The notes: generated by a model from the letters alone, not told the origin. Positions 17,515 through 27,855 are shown, counted from the first letter of the stretch. The stretch is 64,000 nt of DNA from an uncultured Acetobacteraceae bacterium (GCA_903918315.1 CAIXEA010000155.1:1-64000); one strand, 5' to 3'. Program-made: numbers and translations.

Positions 17515-19632
17515 TCACCCCAGGGCGCCATGGTCGCGCAACGATGCGATCCGTTCTGGGGATAAGCCAAGGACCTCCCGCAAGACGATCTCGGTGTGTT
17601 CCCCCAGTGCGGGCGCGACACCCGCCGCGCGCCCAAAGCTGGCACGCCATGGCAGGCCGGGGACCAGGCCGCCGTCCAGCGGATCCCAGAAACCGCGCGC
17701 GCGCAGATGCGGGCTTTCGACCAGGTCGAACGATCCCGTGACCGGTGCGGCCGGGATTCCCGACCGATTCAGCAGCATCGCGGTCGCGGCGGCATCTCGG
17801 GATGCACACCAGTCCGCCAATGCGGCGTCCACGCCGGGGGCGGATGCGTCGTGCTTATCTCCCAATCCCGGCACGATCCCGCGCAGCACCGCCAGTTCAT
17901 CCGCGTCGCGGACGGCGATGCCGATCCACTGATCGTCACCGGCGCAGCGATAAACGCCATGGGGGGCGCAGGTGTCGGATTGGTTGCCTCGCGGCTGCGG
18001 CGGCGCGCCCGATTGAGCGGCCAGCAGCGGTTCGACCATGGTCCAGAGCATGGCTTCGATCATGGAGAAATCGATCCGGGCGACCGCGCCGCCATGGCCG
18101 CGCTGCCATAGGGCGGCGGCGGTGATGAAAGCGATCAGCAGGCCGCACATCGGGTCGAGCCAGGCCAGACCAACGCGGGGCGGCACATCCGGATGCCGGT
18201 TCAGCCCGGCGAATCCGGCGAAACACTGCAACAGCGTGCCATAGGCCACGGCGTGGGACTCCGGCCCCGTGCGTCCCATCCCCGATGCCGAGACATAGAT
18301 CAGCCGGGGATTGACGGTCCGCAGCGCCTCCGCCCCCAGGCCAAGACGATCCATCACCCCGGTCGCGTAATTCTCAATGACGATGTCCGCCTGAGCGGCC
18401 AGATCACGAGCGACGGCGACGGCATCGGGGTTTTTGAGATCCAGCACGATCGCGCGCTTGCCCTGGCCAAGCACCGTGTGCAGCTCCGACCCGCGGCCAG
18501 GATCGCCTTTGCCGGGAGCCTCAATCTTGATCACGTCGGCACCCATGGCGGCGAGGGTGCGGGTCACGGTCGGACCGGCGATGATCCAGCTGAAATCCAG
18601 GACCCGGATTCCCGCGAGCGGCAAGGTGCTTTTGGGGGGCGCTACCGGCACGCCCGGGAACAGGGTCAGGCCGTAGGGTGCGCCGGGGGCTTGCACGGGC
18701 TTGCCGGCGATCTCCATGGGGCGGAAATACCCGCGATGGCGGGACTGCGGCGTATCGAGCTGCTCGTGCAGGTCACGCAACGGAAAGCTGGGCACCCTGG
18801 CTTTCTGCGCGGTGTCGGCGATCCACTGCTTGGGATGCTGGCGGCTCCAGTCCGACATCAGCGCATGCAGCGCATCCCAGTTCGCAACCCGATCGGCTTT
18901 TGTTCGAAAGCGCCGTTCCTCGCCCCAGGCAGGGGAACCCATGGCCACCAGCCAGGACGCCCATTGTTTGTCCTCCCGCGGGGAGATGGCGGTGAAGCCG
19001 TCGCTGGCCGGCAGGATGCACACCGTGGCACCATTACCGTCGGCGACGCGCCCGCGCGGCCATTTTTTGCCGGAAACACCGGCGCGGGTCAGTTCGGTGA
19101 TCGCGATCGTGGCCAGCGCTTCCTGGATGGACACATCGACCACCGCGGGTTCGGCGGCCTGCACCGCATGCATGCCGGCGCAGGCACCCGCCAACCCGCC
19201 GAGGAAGGCCGACTGATGCCCGACCGGGCGGATGGGCGGCTCGCTCAGATCGTCCACCTGGCCGGTCAGCAGCCGGGCGATGCCGCTGGCGCAGAGGAGC
19301 GTCAGATCGGTCGCGGGATCGTCGGCCTGAGAACCGGTCTGGCCATAGGGGGAAATCAGGACGATGGCGGCTGTGGGATTGGCGCGGCGCAACGTTTCGG
19401 CGTCATGGCCGCGCGCTCGCAATGCGGCGGGGCCACCTTCGGCGATGATCACGTCGGCTGTTGCGATATCAGCCTCGCCTTTGCCGTGGTTCAGATACTG
19501 TTCCAGCGGCGTGGCCGCCCTGGCCTCCGCTGCCCCGACCTCAGCACCCGCATCGGCGAACAGGCGGCCACAGACGGCGGCGGCAAGCCCATTCCCCAGT
19601 TGTGCGACCCGTAATCCCGTCAGTATCGACAT
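17515..19632 (-). CDS. Tandem CaiB/BaiF family CoA transferase (two domains fused)
   Basis: Encodes 705 residues, nearly twice the usual ~400. Residues 1-330 are a shortened, diverged class III CoA-transferase domain (LRVAQLGNGLAAAVCGRLFADAGAEV; VDVSIQEAL at 166-173). Residues 338-705 form a more complete one (GIRVLDFSWIIAGPTVTRTL, DVIKIEAPGKGDPGR, VSASGMGRTGP, IDFSMIEAMLW). Such enzymes move CoA between carboxylic acids. The residue aligned with the catalytic Asp of formyl-CoA transferase seems to be Glu in both halves (Glu171, Glu526). Both halves may build one pseudo-dimer. The substrate is unknown. Confidence 0.88.
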   Translation of the reverse strand: MSILTGLRVAQLGNGLAAAVCGRLFADAGAEVGAAEARAATPLEQYLNHGKGEADIATADVIIAEGGPAALRARGHDAETLRRANPTAAIVLISPYGQTGSQADDPATDLTLLCASGIARLLTGQVDDLSEPPIRPVGHQSAFLGGLAGACAGMHAVQAAEPAVVDVSIQEALATIAITELTRAGVSGKKWPRGRVADGNGATVCILPASDGFTAISPREDKQWASWLVAMGSPAWGEERRFRTKADRVANWDALHALMSDWSRQHPKQWIADTAQKARVPSFPLRDLHEQLDTPQSRHRGYFRPMEIAGKPVQAPGAPYGLTLFPGVPVAPPKSTLPLAGIRVLDFSWIIAGPTVTRTLAAMGADVIKIEAPGKGDPGRGSELHTVLGQGKRAIVLDLKNPDAVAVARDLAAQADIVIENYATGVMDRLGLGAEALRTVNPRLIYVSASGMGRTGPESHAVAYGTLLQCFAGFAGLNRHPDVPPRVGLAWLDPMCGLLIAFITAAALWQRGHGGAVARIDFSMIEAMLWTMVEPLLAAQSGAPPQPRGNQSDTCAPHGVYRCAGDDQWIGIAVRDADELAVLRGIVPGLGDKHDASAPGVDAALADWCASRDAAATAMLLNRSGIPAAPVTGSFDLVESPHLRARGFWDPLDGGLVPGLPWRASFGRAAGVAPALGEHTEIVLREVLGLSPERIASLRDHGALG

Positions 19633-19761
19633 TCCCGCCCCATCACGCCGCGTTATGTGTCATGACGCGAGGAAGCGGCTGGCGTGTCAATCGCGCAACC
19701 CCCTTACAAACCGGCCACCCCAGCACGATCTCATCGGTTTCGGGGACAAGGAGTAAGCAGC

Positions 19762-20460
19762 ATGATCGAATTACGTCCTTTCAATGGCCTCGGTGGTGGT
19801 CACCACGGCTGGCTGGATTCCAGGCACCATTTCTCCTTCGCAGGCTATCACGATGACGCCCGTATCAACTGGGGGCGGCTGCGTGTTTGGAACGACGATG
19901 AGATTGCCGCCGGTTCCGGCTTCGATCCGCATCCGCACGCCAATATGGAAATCATCACCTACGTCACGCAGGGTGCGATCACCCATAAGGACAGCCTGGG
20001 GAATACCGGCCGCACCGAGGCTGGCGACGTGCAGGTCATGAGCGCGGGCACCGGCATTCGCCATTCCGAATACAATCTGGAGAAAGAGACGACCAAACTG
20101 TTCCAGATCTGGATCGTGCCGAACGAGCGTGGCGGTGCCCCATATTGGGATGCGAAGCCATTCCCAAAAGATGCCCGCGCCGGCCGGTTCGTGACATTGG
20201 CAAGCGGAATCGCCTCCGATACGGATGCGCTGCCCATTCGGGCGGATGCGCGCGTCGCGGGTGCGACGCTGGCGGCGGGTACGACGACGGAGTACCGTCT
20301 TGGCGTCGGTCGCTACGCCTATTTGGTGGCCGCGCGCGGCGCGATCGAGATCAATGGCGTGCGCGCCGGCACCCGCGATGGCCTGGCGATCGCGGATGAG
20401 GACCTGTTGCGGGTCACCGCGCTGGAAGAGTCGGAGATCGTACTGGTCGATGCCGGCTGA
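19762..20460 (+). CDS. Pirin family protein (YhhW-like bicupin)
   Basis: Encodes 232 residues from ATG 19762, preceded by ACAAGGAG. It is a two-cupin pirin. The metal ligands of the N-terminal cupin are His57 and His59 in DPHPHANMEIITYV and His101 and Glu103 in GIRHSEYN, the same spacing as in E. coli YhhW, which has quercetin 2,3-dioxygenase activity in vitro. The C-terminal cupin lacks these ligands, as usual. Its physiological substrate is unknown. It stands alone, followed by a GC-rich hairpin. Confidence 0.92.
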   Translation: MIELRPFNGLGGGHHGWLDSRHHFSFAGYHDDARINWGRLRVWNDDEIAAGSGFDPHPHANMEIITYVTQGAITHKDSLGNTGRTEAGDVQVMSAGTGIRHSEYNLEKETTKLFQIWIVPNERGGAPYWDAKPFPKDARAGRFVTLASGIASDTDALPIRADARVAGATLAAGTTTEYRLGVGRYAYLVAARGAIEINGVRAGTRDGLAIADEDLLRVTALEESEIVLVDAG

Positions 20461-20472
20461 ATGGGGCTGATT

Positions 20473-20495
20473 CTCCCCCTGGCGGCAAGGGGGAG
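20473..20495 (+). terminator. Hairpin after the pirin gene
   Basis: Perfect stem CTCCCCCT / AGGGGGAG with a seven-base loop, 12 bases past the pirin stop. No run of T follows, so it may be a weak terminator or an mRNA 3'-end stabiliser. Confidence 0.4.
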
Positions 20496-20573
20496 GCGGA
20501 CCTTCCCGGTTGCAACGGAACCCCACACGGTCCAAATCACGGTCGTCGTATAACCAGACTGTGAGGACCCTTC

Positions 20574-22148
20574 ATGCGCCGCCGCACCCTTCTGAAAGCC
20601 GCGCCTGCTCTGGCCGCCGCGCCCCTGTCGATGCCAGCACTGGCACAGGCTCAGAAGCCTTTGCGCTTCATCCCACAGGCGAATCTGACCGTGCTCGACC
20701 CGATCTGGAGCACGGCGGTCATCACCTACAACCATGCCTATATGGTTTACGACCTGCTCTATGGATACGACGGCGCCGGCACCATGCGCCCGCAGATGTG
20801 CGAAGGGCATGAGGTCTCGGCCGACGGCCTGACCTGGACCTTTACCCTGCGTGACGGCCTGAAATTCCACGATAACGAGCCCGTGCGCGCGCGGGATTGC
20901 GTGCCATCCATCACGCGGTGGGGTTCGCGTGATTCCTTCGGCCAAAAGCTGATGGGCTATGTGAATGAGGTCGTCGCCCTCGATGACAAGCGGTTCGCCA
21001 TCCGCCTGAAGCGTCCCTGCCCGCAGTTGCTGTTCGGCTTCGGCGGCCGCCAGTGCTTCATCATGCCCGAACGCGTCGCCCTTCGCCCCGGCACTGAGCA
21101 GATCACCGAGACCATCGGCTCCGGCCCGTTCAAATTCCACAAGGACCAGTGGGTCTCCGGCGTCAGCGCCGCCTATTCCAAATTCGACGGCTATGTGCCG
21201 CGCAACGAGCCGCCGCAGTTCTTCGCCGGCGGCAAGGTGGTGAATTTCGACCGGGTGGAATGGACGGTACAGCCCGATCCCTCCACCGCCGCGGCGGCCC
21301 TGCAGAAGGGGGAGGTGGACTGGGTCGAACTGCCGCTGATCGACCTCGTGCCGATGCTGAACAAATCCCCCGGCGTCTATACCAAGGTCACCGATCCCGG
21401 CGGCTGGCTGATGTTCATGGTGCTCAACCACCTCAATCCGCCCTTCGACAATATCAAGGTGCGTCAGGCCATTCTGGCCGCGCTGGATCAGCAGAGCTTC
21501 GTCGAGTCGGTTGTCGGCGACCAGAAGCAGCTCGCGATCGTGCCCACCGGCCTGTTCGCGCCGACGATGCCGATGTCCAACATGGCCGGGATCGAGAAGC
21601 TGACCAGCCCGCGCGATATCGCCAAGGCCAAAAAGATGATCGCGGAGTCCGGCTACAAGGGCGAGCCGGTGATGATCATGGCACCCAGCGACCAGCCGGC
21701 ACTGACCCAGATGTCGCAGGTCGCCCGCGAGCTGTTCGAAAGCATCGGCCTGAAGGTCGATTACCAGGTCATGGACTGGGGCAGCGTGGTGACCCGCCGC
21801 GTCAACCAGAACCCGCTCGACCAGGGCGGCTGGGGCGCCTTCATCACGGTCATGAGCCCGCTCACCTCCGCCAATCCGGGCAGCATGCTGTCGCTGCGCG
21901 GCAACGGCCGCAAAGGCTGGTACGGCTGGCCCACAGATCCGCGGATCGAGGAACTGCGGGAGGCCTGGTTCGATGCCCCCGACGTCGCCGCACAGAAGAA
22001 GGCCGCCGAAGAGGTCCAGCGCCAGTATTTCGAGACGGTGCCCTTCCTGACGCTGTGCCGGATGCAGCAGCCGATGGCCTTCCGCTCCGACATCAAGGAC
22101 GTGGTCGCGGCGTCCTTCCCGGTGTTCTGGGGTGTTCGGCGGGGTTAG
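20574..22148 (+). CDS. Family-5 ABC substrate-binding protein (peptide/nickel type), orphan
   Basis: Encodes 524 residues. The signal MRRRTLLKAAPALAAAPLSMPALAQA carries an arginine cluster of the Tat kind. The mature part is a DppA/OppA-like binding protein: LRFIPQANLTVLDPIWSTA, WTFTLRDGLKFHDNEPVRA, AVQPDPS-type core and a C-terminal PFLTLCRMQQPMAFR. These proteins bind oligopeptides, nickel chelates or sugars. No permease or ATPase adjoins it. Two close paralogues in the window (48756-50330 and 56890-58488) share the opening LRF(I/V)P(Q/R)xNLxxxDPIW and are likewise orphans. Confidence 0.9.
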   Translation: MRRRTLLKAAPALAAAPLSMPALAQAQKPLRFIPQANLTVLDPIWSTAVITYNHAYMVYDLLYGYDGAGTMRPQMCEGHEVSADGLTWTFTLRDGLKFHDNEPVRARDCVPSITRWGSRDSFGQKLMGYVNEVVALDDKRFAIRLKRPCPQLLFGFGGRQCFIMPERVALRPGTEQITETIGSGPFKFHKDQWVSGVSAAYSKFDGYVPRNEPPQFFAGGKVVNFDRVEWTVQPDPSTAAAALQKGEVDWVELPLIDLVPMLNKSPGVYTKVTDPGGWLMFMVLNHLNPPFDNIKVRQAILAALDQQSFVESVVGDQKQLAIVPTGLFAPTMPMSNMAGIEKLTSPRDIAKAKKMIAESGYKGEPVMIMAPSDQPALTQMSQVARELFESIGLKVDYQVMDWGSVVTRRVNQNPLDQGGWGAFITVMSPLTSANPGSMLSLRGNGRKGWYGWPTDPRIEELREAWFDAPDVAAQKKAAEEVQRQYFETVPFLTLCRMQQPMAFRSDIKDVVAASFPVFWGVRRG

Positions 22149-22187
22149 GAGCAGGATCACCGGCGGTCTGAATTCCGCGATCAGGCT

Positions 22188-23582
22188 TTAACCCCGCCGC
22201 CAGCCCGTCCGCAGGGAACTCAGTACCATCGCCGTGGCCGCGAAGCCCGCGGCCATACCAATGGAAATCTTGGTCCCCAGCGCGATCGTCTCCGTCCCCG
22301 CGCCATGGGTCAGGCCGAACACCAACGCCACCAAAGCGCTGCCGGTCGTCTGGCCCAGCAGGCGGGAGGTGGACAGGATCCCGCTCCCCGCGCCCGCCCG
22401 ATGCGGGGGCGCGCTGCCAATCAGCAGGCGATTGTTGGGGGTCTGGAAGCAACCGAAGCCGAGACCACAGACCGCCAGCCGCCAGGCGACCTCCCACCGG
22501 TCGATCGGCACCGGCATGAACAGCACCAGCACCAGTCCCGTGGCCATCACCGCCAGTCCGAACCCGCCTAGCAGCCCCGTATCATACCGATCCGCCAACC
22601 GCCCCGAGATCGGCGCCATGATCACCAGCGCCGCCGGCCAGGGCGTGATCAGCACCCCGATCTCGATCGGGCTCAACCCGCCGATATATTGGAAGAAGAA
22701 CGGCAGTGAGACCATGGCGATGATCTGCGCCGCATGCGCGCAGACGGCGGTCGCCGACGACAGGGCGAAGACCGGGTTGGCGAACAGATCCACCGGCAGC
22801 ATCGGCGCCTTCAGGCCGAGCTGACGCCGCACGAACACATAACCCACCGCGACCGAGACCAGGAACTCCGCCGCGATCATCAGTGGCGACTGGCCCCGCC
22901 CCACCCCGTCCAGGGCGGTGATGAACAGCCCGAAGGTGATCGCGTTCAGCAGCGCGCTGAGCGGGTCGAATGGTGCGCCTGCCAGCGGCGTACGCGGCAG
23001 GAACCGCAGCGACAGCGCCAGCGCGATGATGCCCAACGGCACCTGGATCAGGAACAGCCACGGCCAGGACGTCACCGCCATCACCGCCGCCGCCACCGAC
23101 GGCCCGGCAGCCGAGGAAGCCGAGACCACCAGCCCGTTGAACCCGATGCCCCGCCCCAGCTGCGCCCGCGGGAAGATGAACCGCACGATCGCGCCATTCA
23201 CCCCCATGATCCCCGCGCCGCCAAAGCCCTGGACCACCCGTGCCGCCACCAGCAGCGGCATGTTGGGTGCCAGGGCGCAGGCCAGCGATGACAGGATGTA
23301 AAGTCCCAGACCCCAGCAATAGACCCGCCGATGCCCGTAGATATCGCCCAAGGAGGCGAACGGCAGCAGCGTCACCGTCACCGCCAGTTGATAGGCATTC
23401 ACGACCCAGATCGACTCCGCCGGCGTCGCCGCCAGGTCCCGCGCGATCGTCGGCAGCGCCACATTCGCGACCGAGCCCACCAGGACCGACATCGCGATGG
23501 AGATCGCGACCGCCAGCATGGCAATCCAGCGCGTGGCCGGAGGCAACCCGTCGGGAATCGGCACGTGCGGGGCGGTGGCCAT
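22188..23582 (-). CDS. DHA2-family MFS transporter (multidrug efflux type)
   Basis: Encodes 464 residues with about 14 membrane helices. The start at 23582 is preceded by GAGGAG. Motif A is [19 protein letters not shown]-like in loop 2-3, and motif C-type glycines/prolines follow ([24 protein letters not shown]). The first helix [19 protein letters not shown] and [19 protein letters not shown] are typical of EmrB/QacA relatives. It probably exports drugs or metabolites with protons in exchange. No membrane-fusion partner (EmrA) is adjacent. It converges on the family-5 binding-protein gene. Confidence 0.88.
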   Translation of the reverse strand: MATAPHVPIPDGLPPATRWIAMLAVAISIAMSVLVGSVANVALPTIARDLAATPAESIWVVNAYQLAVTVTLLPFASLGDIYGHRRVYCWGLGLYILSSLACALAPNMPLLVAARVVQGFGGAGIMGVNGAIVRFIFPRAQLGRGIGFNGLVVSASSAAGPSVAAAVMAVTSWPWLFLIQVPLGIIALALSLRFLPRTPLAGAPFDPLSALLNAITFGLFITALDGVGRGQSPLMIAAEFLVSVAVGYVFVRRQLGLKAPMLPVDLFANPVFALSSATAVCAHAAQIIAMVSLPFFFQYIGGLSPIEIGVLITPWPAALVIMAPISGRLADRYDTGLLGGFGLAVMATGLVLVLFMPVPIDRWEVAWRLAVCGLGFGCFQTPNNRLLIGSAPPHRAGAGSGILSTSRLLGQTTGSALVALVFGLTHGAGTETIALGTKISIGMAAGFAATAMVLSSLRTGWRRG

Positions 23583-23708
23583 GCGGGGGAAACTCCTCAC
23601 CCCGATCAATCGCCCGGCCGGGCACGCTTGCCAAGCCGGGACTCACGCGCGTGCTTGCCAAGAACCACCCGTGTGGCAGTTTGTGCCCATCATACACAGG
23701 AGGACGCG

Positions 23709-24695
23709 ATGCAAATCGGCGTGGTAGGTCTGGGCCGCATGGGGGCCAATATTTCGCGGCGGCTGATGCTGGCCGGCCATTCCACCGTGGTCTGGGATGC
23801 CAATCCCGGCCCGGTGGCGGAACTGGGCACGGATGGCGCGATTCCCGCCGACGGCCTGGCCGATCTGGTGGGGAAACTGAGCGGTTCGCCGAAGGCGGTG
23901 TGGGTGATGCTGCCGCATGGCAAAATCACCGAGGACACGATCGCCACGCTCTCCGGCCTGATGGGCCCGGGCGATATCATCATCGACGGCGGCAACACCT
24001 ATTACAAGGACGACGTCCGGCGCGGGAAGGAACTGGCCGCCAAGGGACAGCGCTACCTCGATGTCGGCACGTCCGGAGGCGTCTGGGGGCTGCAACGCGG
24101 CTACTGTCTCATGATTGGAGGCGACACGGATGCGGTCGATCATCTCGATCCTATCTTCAAAGCCCTCGCCCCCGGGATCGGTACGATTGAGCGCACGTCG
24201 GGCCGCGAAAATCACGATCCCCGCGCCGAGCAAGGCTATATCCATGCCGGCCCCGTCGGTGCCGGGCATTTCGTGAAGATGATCCATAACGGCATCGAAT
24301 ACGGCATGATGCAGGCGATGGCGGAAGGCTTCGACATCCTGCGCAACCGTAATTCACCGAAGCTGCCGGAGGATATGCGCTACGACCTTAATCTCGGCGA
24401 CATCGCCGAGGTCTGGCGTCGCGGATCGGTGGTGACCTCCTGGCTGCTGGACCTGACCTCCTCGGCGCTGGCCAAGGATGAGGCGCTGGATGGTTTCTCC
24501 GGCGTTGTGGAAGACTCCGGCGAAGGCCGTTGGACCGTCGAAGCGGCGGTCGAGGAAGCCGTCCCGGCCGAAGTGCTGGCCGCGTCCCTGTTCGTGCGCT
24601 TTCGCTCCCGCCAGGAACACACCTTTGCCGAAAAAGTGCTGTCGGCGATGCGCTTCGGCTTCGGCGGGCACGTCGAGGCCCCAAAAAAGGGATGA
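23709..24695 (+). CDS. gnd: 6-phosphogluconate dehydrogenase, decarboxylating
   Basis: Encodes 328 residues, shorter than the 470-residue classical Gnd and matching the YqeC/GndZ-type short enzyme, often NAD-dependent. [19 protein letters not shown] holds the dinucleotide motif; [25 protein letters not shown] and [21 protein letters not shown] supply substrate and catalytic residues (Lys, Asn). The start at 23709 has an ideal AGGAGG. It oxidises 6-phosphogluconate to ribulose 5-phosphate and CO2. Gluconokinase overlaps its stop codon, so the pair turns gluconate into pentose phosphate. Confidence 0.93.
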   Translation: MQIGVVGLGRMGANISRRLMLAGHSTVVWDANPGPVAELGTDGAIPADGLADLVGKLSGSPKAVWVMLPHGKITEDTIATLSGLMGPGDIIIDGGNTYYKDDVRRGKELAAKGQRYLDVGTSGGVWGLQRGYCLMIGGDTDAVDHLDPIFKALAPGIGTIERTSGRENHDPRAEQGYIHAGPVGAGHFVKMIHNGIEYGMMQAMAEGFDILRNRNSPKLPEDMRYDLNLGDIAEVWRRGSVVTSWLLDLTSSALAKDEALDGFSGVVEDSGEGRWTVEAAVEEAVPAEVLAASLFVRFRSRQEHTFAEKVLSAMRFGFGGHVEAPKKG

Positions 24696-25186
24696 CGATC
24701 GCACTTGTCATGGGTGTATCCGGCTGCGGCAAAACCACCGTCGCGGCCGGCGTTGCCCAACGCCTCGGTTGGCCACTGCTGGAGGGGGATGCGTTCCATC
24801 CCCCATCGAACGTCGCCAAAATGGCGTCCGGTACGCCCCTGACGGATGCGGATCGCTGGCCCTGGCTGCGCGCCATCGCGGCCGCCGCGGCCGAGGTGCC
24901 CTCCGCCGTGATCGCCTGTTCGGCGCTGAAGCGCGCCTATCGTGATGTCCTGAAAGCGGGGCGCGATGACGTGGTCATCGTCTACCTGCGGGGATCGCGC
25001 GAGCTGATCGGGGCCCGGTTGGCGGCCCGGAAAGGCCACTTCATGCCACCCGGCCTGCTGGACAGCCAGTTCGTGACGCTGGAAGAGCCCGGCGCTGACG
25101 AAAAACCGTTGACCATTCCGATCAATGACGCGCCAGGCAAATTGATCGACGCCGTGGTCGCTGGCCTGCGGGGGCGAACGGCCTGA
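24692..25186 (+). CDS. gntK: Gluconokinase
   Basis: Encodes 164 residues, start ATG at 24692 overlapping the gnd stop by 4 bases. Walker A is GVSGCGKTT (8-16), followed by [24 protein letters not shown]-type substrate-binding residues, [11 protein letters not shown] and [15 protein letters not shown]. It phosphorylates gluconate with ATP to give 6-phosphogluconate, the substrate of the upstream dehydrogenase. No gluconate permease is nearby. Confidence 0.94.
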   Translation: MTIALVMGVSGCGKTTVAAGVAQRLGWPLLEGDAFHPPSNVAKMASGTPLTDADRWPWLRAIAAAAAEVPSAVIACSALKRAYRDVLKAGRDDVVIVYLRGSRELIGARLAARKGHFMPPGLLDSQFVTLEEPGADEKPLTIPINDAPGKLIDAVVAGLRGRTA

Positions 25187-25209
25187 TCAGCGGCCGTCGC
25201 CCTTTCCTG

Positions 25210-26838
25210 TTAATCCAGATCAATCGGCAGGAAATGCCCCGCTGCATCCAATTGCGTCCCCCAAACCTTATGGGAGGCCTGATGGTCGGCGCGGCTGTAA
25301 TTGATCATCGTACCCAGGCCGAGGTCCAGATCACGCAGGTTTTCGAGGGTGCTGACCAGCCGTTCCGATTCAAGCTGTGGACCAGCGCGGCGCAATCCCT
25401 CGATCAGGACGTTGGCGGACAGATATCCCTCCAGGGACACATAGTCCGGAGATTCGCCGGGAAAAAATTTCGCCAACGCAGTCTTGTAGTCGAGAACAAC
25501 ACTGGCATAACTCTCGACAGCCGGTACGACCTGCGTGACGATCACACCAGATGCATATTTCGGCCCGAGCACCATCAGTTCTTCCGCCAGCGACGTGCTG
25601 CCGACAAATGATACGTTGGTGTAAGTCAGGCCAGCGATCTGATCGCGGGTCTTTTCGATGAATTTAGCCGCGGCCCGGTACGTTGCCACCATCACAACGG
25701 CTTTGATCGGCGCGTTGGGACGTTGGCGTTGCAATTGAGCCAGTTGCCCCACGGCCTCATCGACATCGACAGTATTGCGCTGATAATTCAGCCGCGTAAT
25801 CGGCGCGCCTTCACTGTTGCCACGCAGGGTGCGCAGGGCTTTCATAACCCCTTCGAAACCGGCATCGCCATACCCGTCCTGCTGCGCAAAAACCGCAATC
25901 TGTTCGGGCCGGATCCGTTTTACTTTCACCAGATATTGCATAACCGCGCTGGTTTCCTCAGCGTAGCTGGCGCGATAGTTGAAAACATAACGATCGGGTG
26001 GGTCGCGCCGCAAAAGCCCCGCGCCTGTGAACGCACCGAAAAAGACCATTTTGTGGGACAGGGCATAGGGCAGCGCGACAGCCGCCGTGGGGGTGCCGAC
26101 ATTGCCGATGACGCCGAATACCTGCTCCTTCTCATACAATGCCTTCATGGCATCAGCGGTTCGGTTGGGCTCGTAACCGTCATCGGCGGTGACCAGGGTG
26201 AGCCTGCGCCCATGAATGCCGCCGGCCTCGTTCACGCCATTGAAGGCGGTCTCGATGCCCTGCTTCATCTGACGGCCCAGTTCCTTGGCGGGGCCCGAAA
26301 AAGGGGCAGCCATGCCCATCCGGATTTCCCGATCGCTGATGCCGCGGGCAGCGAACACCGCGGATGGAGGGGCAGAGGACGGAACCGATGGAGCCGCGGC
26401 CGGGGTACTGACCTCGGTCGTGACGGCAGCCTTTGTAATACCGTTCAGCGAGCCAGGGCCATTCGGAGCCATAAACCAGGTCGTGGATGATGTTTCCCAA
26501 TAAGACAGATCAGACAGCATCGATCCGCATCGTGAGCGATTGGTAGCGACAGCCTGCTGCCCGATGTCGATGCCCTGATTGAACGCATCCTCCAGGATGG
26601 AAATGACGGCACGATCTTTGCTGAATGAACGAATGGCCGTATCAATCTGGGTATTTAATGTCTTTACGCGCTGTATAGGTATTATTTCGCAACTAAATGC
26701 GCCGCCCGCGGCGATGCCGATATTCCGTGACACACGCTTCGCATCGTCCAGTCCATCGGCCGCGAAGGCTCCATGAGTGAACAGACTCGCTCCCATGAAC
26801 GTCGAACAGAGAAGAGTCCGAACCGATTGCGCTATCAT
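25210..26838 (-). CDS. ABC substrate-binding protein, type I fold, with an added N-terminal region
   Basis: Encodes 542 residues; start at 26838 with AGGAGG upstream and a signal peptide (MIAQSVRTLLCSTFMGASLF...AFA). Residues about 28-170 form an extra region with cysteines in FSCEIIP and NRSRCGSMLSDLSYW, then an Ala/Ser/Pro linker ([15 protein letters not shown]). From about residue 172 a LivK-type domain follows: REIRMGMAAPFSGPAKELGR, GVIGNVGTPTAAVALPYAL and FVGSTSLAEELMVLG. The ligand is unknown and no transporter genes adjoin. The 5' part uses more A/T-rich codons than its neighbours, a hint of a different history. Confidence 0.85.
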   Translation of the reverse strand: MIAQSVRTLLCSTFMGASLFTHGAFAADGLDDAKRVSRNIGIAAGGAFSCEIIPIQRVKTLNTQIDTAIRSFSKDRAVISILEDAFNQGIDIGQQAVATNRSRCGSMLSDLSYWETSSTTWFMAPNGPGSLNGITKAAVTTEVSTPAAAPSVPSSAPPSAVFAARGISDREIRMGMAAPFSGPAKELGRQMKQGIETAFNGVNEAGGIHGRRLTLVTADDGYEPNRTADAMKALYEKEQVFGVIGNVGTPTAAVALPYALSHKMVFFGAFTGAGLLRRDPPDRYVFNYRASYAEETSAVMQYLVKVKRIRPEQIAVFAQQDGYGDAGFEGVMKALRTLRGNSEGAPITRLNYQRNTVDVDEAVGQLAQLQRQRPNAPIKAVVMVATYRAAAKFIEKTRDQIAGLTYTNVSFVGSTSLAEELMVLGPKYASGVIVTQVVPAVESYASVVLDYKTALAKFFPGESPDYVSLEGYLSANVLIEGLRRAGPQLESERLVSTLENLRDLDLGLGTMINYSRADHQASHKVWGTQLDAAGHFLPIDLD

Positions 26839-27078
26839 GATGGCCTCCTTATTGCTGTCACCGGTATCGACGCATCGCCATGACGACGAATACATTGATT
26901 GTGTTCGGCTTTTGGCTTCGTGTCGGAGCGTGTGGTCCTTTGACAGACGCTGTGAGGTCGGTTGATATTCCAACGGCATCAAAAAAAATGCCGATCAGGC
27001 GGTGACGCCGCTCCCGCACTGCCAATGCCGGTTCCGATAAACCCCGTGATCCCCGTTCAGGCGGGCGTGAAAGCATCG

Positions 27079-27855
27079 ATGACCATGACCGATACCGCCG
27101 CCATCTATCCCAGTCTGCGCGATCGCGTTGTGTTCATCACCGGCGGCGCCAGTGGCATCGGTGCGGAGGAGGTCACCCAGTTCGCCCGCCAGGGCGCGCG
27201 GGTCGCCTTCGTGGACATCGCCGATGCGCCGGCGCTCGCTTTGTGCACCCGTCTGCGGGAGGCAGGATATCAAGAGCCATTCTACCAACCCTGCGACATC
27301 ACCGATATCGCGGCGCTTCAGGCCGCCATTGCCGCCGCGGCGGCGCGGTTGGGACCGATTACCGTGCTGGTGAACAATGCCGCCAACGACCAGCGGCACC
27401 AATGGGAGGATGTGACACCGGCCTATTGGGACGAACGGATGGCGACCAATCTGCGCCACCAGTTCTTCGCCATCCAGACGGTGGCACCGATGATGAAGGC
27501 CGCGGGCGGTGGTTCGATCGTCAATTTCGGTTCGATCAGCTGGCACAACAACCAGGGCGGCATGCCGGCCTATACCACGGCCAAGGCGGCGATCGAGGGC
27601 CTGAGTAAGGGCATGGCCCGCGACCTCGGCCCGGATGGGATCAGGGTGAATACGGTCATCCCCGGCTGGATCATGACGCAGCGGCAGATCGACCTGTGGC
27701 TGACGCCGGACGCCGAGGCTACTCTGTTGCGGATGCAGTGTTTGAAAGAGAAGGTCTATCCGATCGACGTTGCCCGGATGGTGCTGTGGCTGGCATCCGA
27801 CGACAGCCGGATGTGTTCGGCCCAGCTATGGGTGGTCGATGGCGGGCGGATGTGA
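27079..27855 (+). CDS. SDR family oxidoreductase
   Basis: Encodes 258 residues from ATG 27079 (27085 is equally possible). Classical short-chain dehydrogenase: TGGASGIG at 21-28, NNAAN around 99-103, catalytic Ser152 (NFGSIS), Tyr165 and Lys169 (PAYTTAKAA), and the C-terminal WLASDDSRMCSAQLWVVDGG. Asp46 in VDIADA after the second strand suggests NAD(H). The substrate is unknown. The last 30 bases overlap the convergent PPC-domain gene. Confidence 0.92.
   Translation: MTMTDTAAIYPSLRDRVVFITGGASGIGAEEVTQFARQGARVAFVDIADAPALALCTRLREAGYQEPFYQPCDITDIAALQAAIAAAAARLGPITVLVNNAANDQRHQWEDVTPAYWDERMATNLRHQFFAIQTVAPMMKAAGGGSIVNFGSISWHNNQGGMPAYTTAKAAIEGLSKGMARDLGPDGIRVNTVIPGWIMTQRQIDLWLTPDAEATLLRMQCLKEKVYPIDVARMVLWLASDDSRMCSAQLWVVDGGRM

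Noticed and set aside
18193-19614. A 473-codon open frame opposite the CoA transferase
   Set aside because: Low-complexity Gly/Arg/Ala composition and full overlap with a gene with clear motifs.
20319-22160. A 613-codon open frame opposite the family-5 binding protein
   Set aside because: No domains, and it extends across the end of the pirin gene; antisense shadow.
22149-22187. Possible third copy of the 90-bp element between convergent genes
   Set aside because: Only short fragments (AGCAGGATCACCGGCGG and CGCGATCA) resemble it; too little to call a copy.
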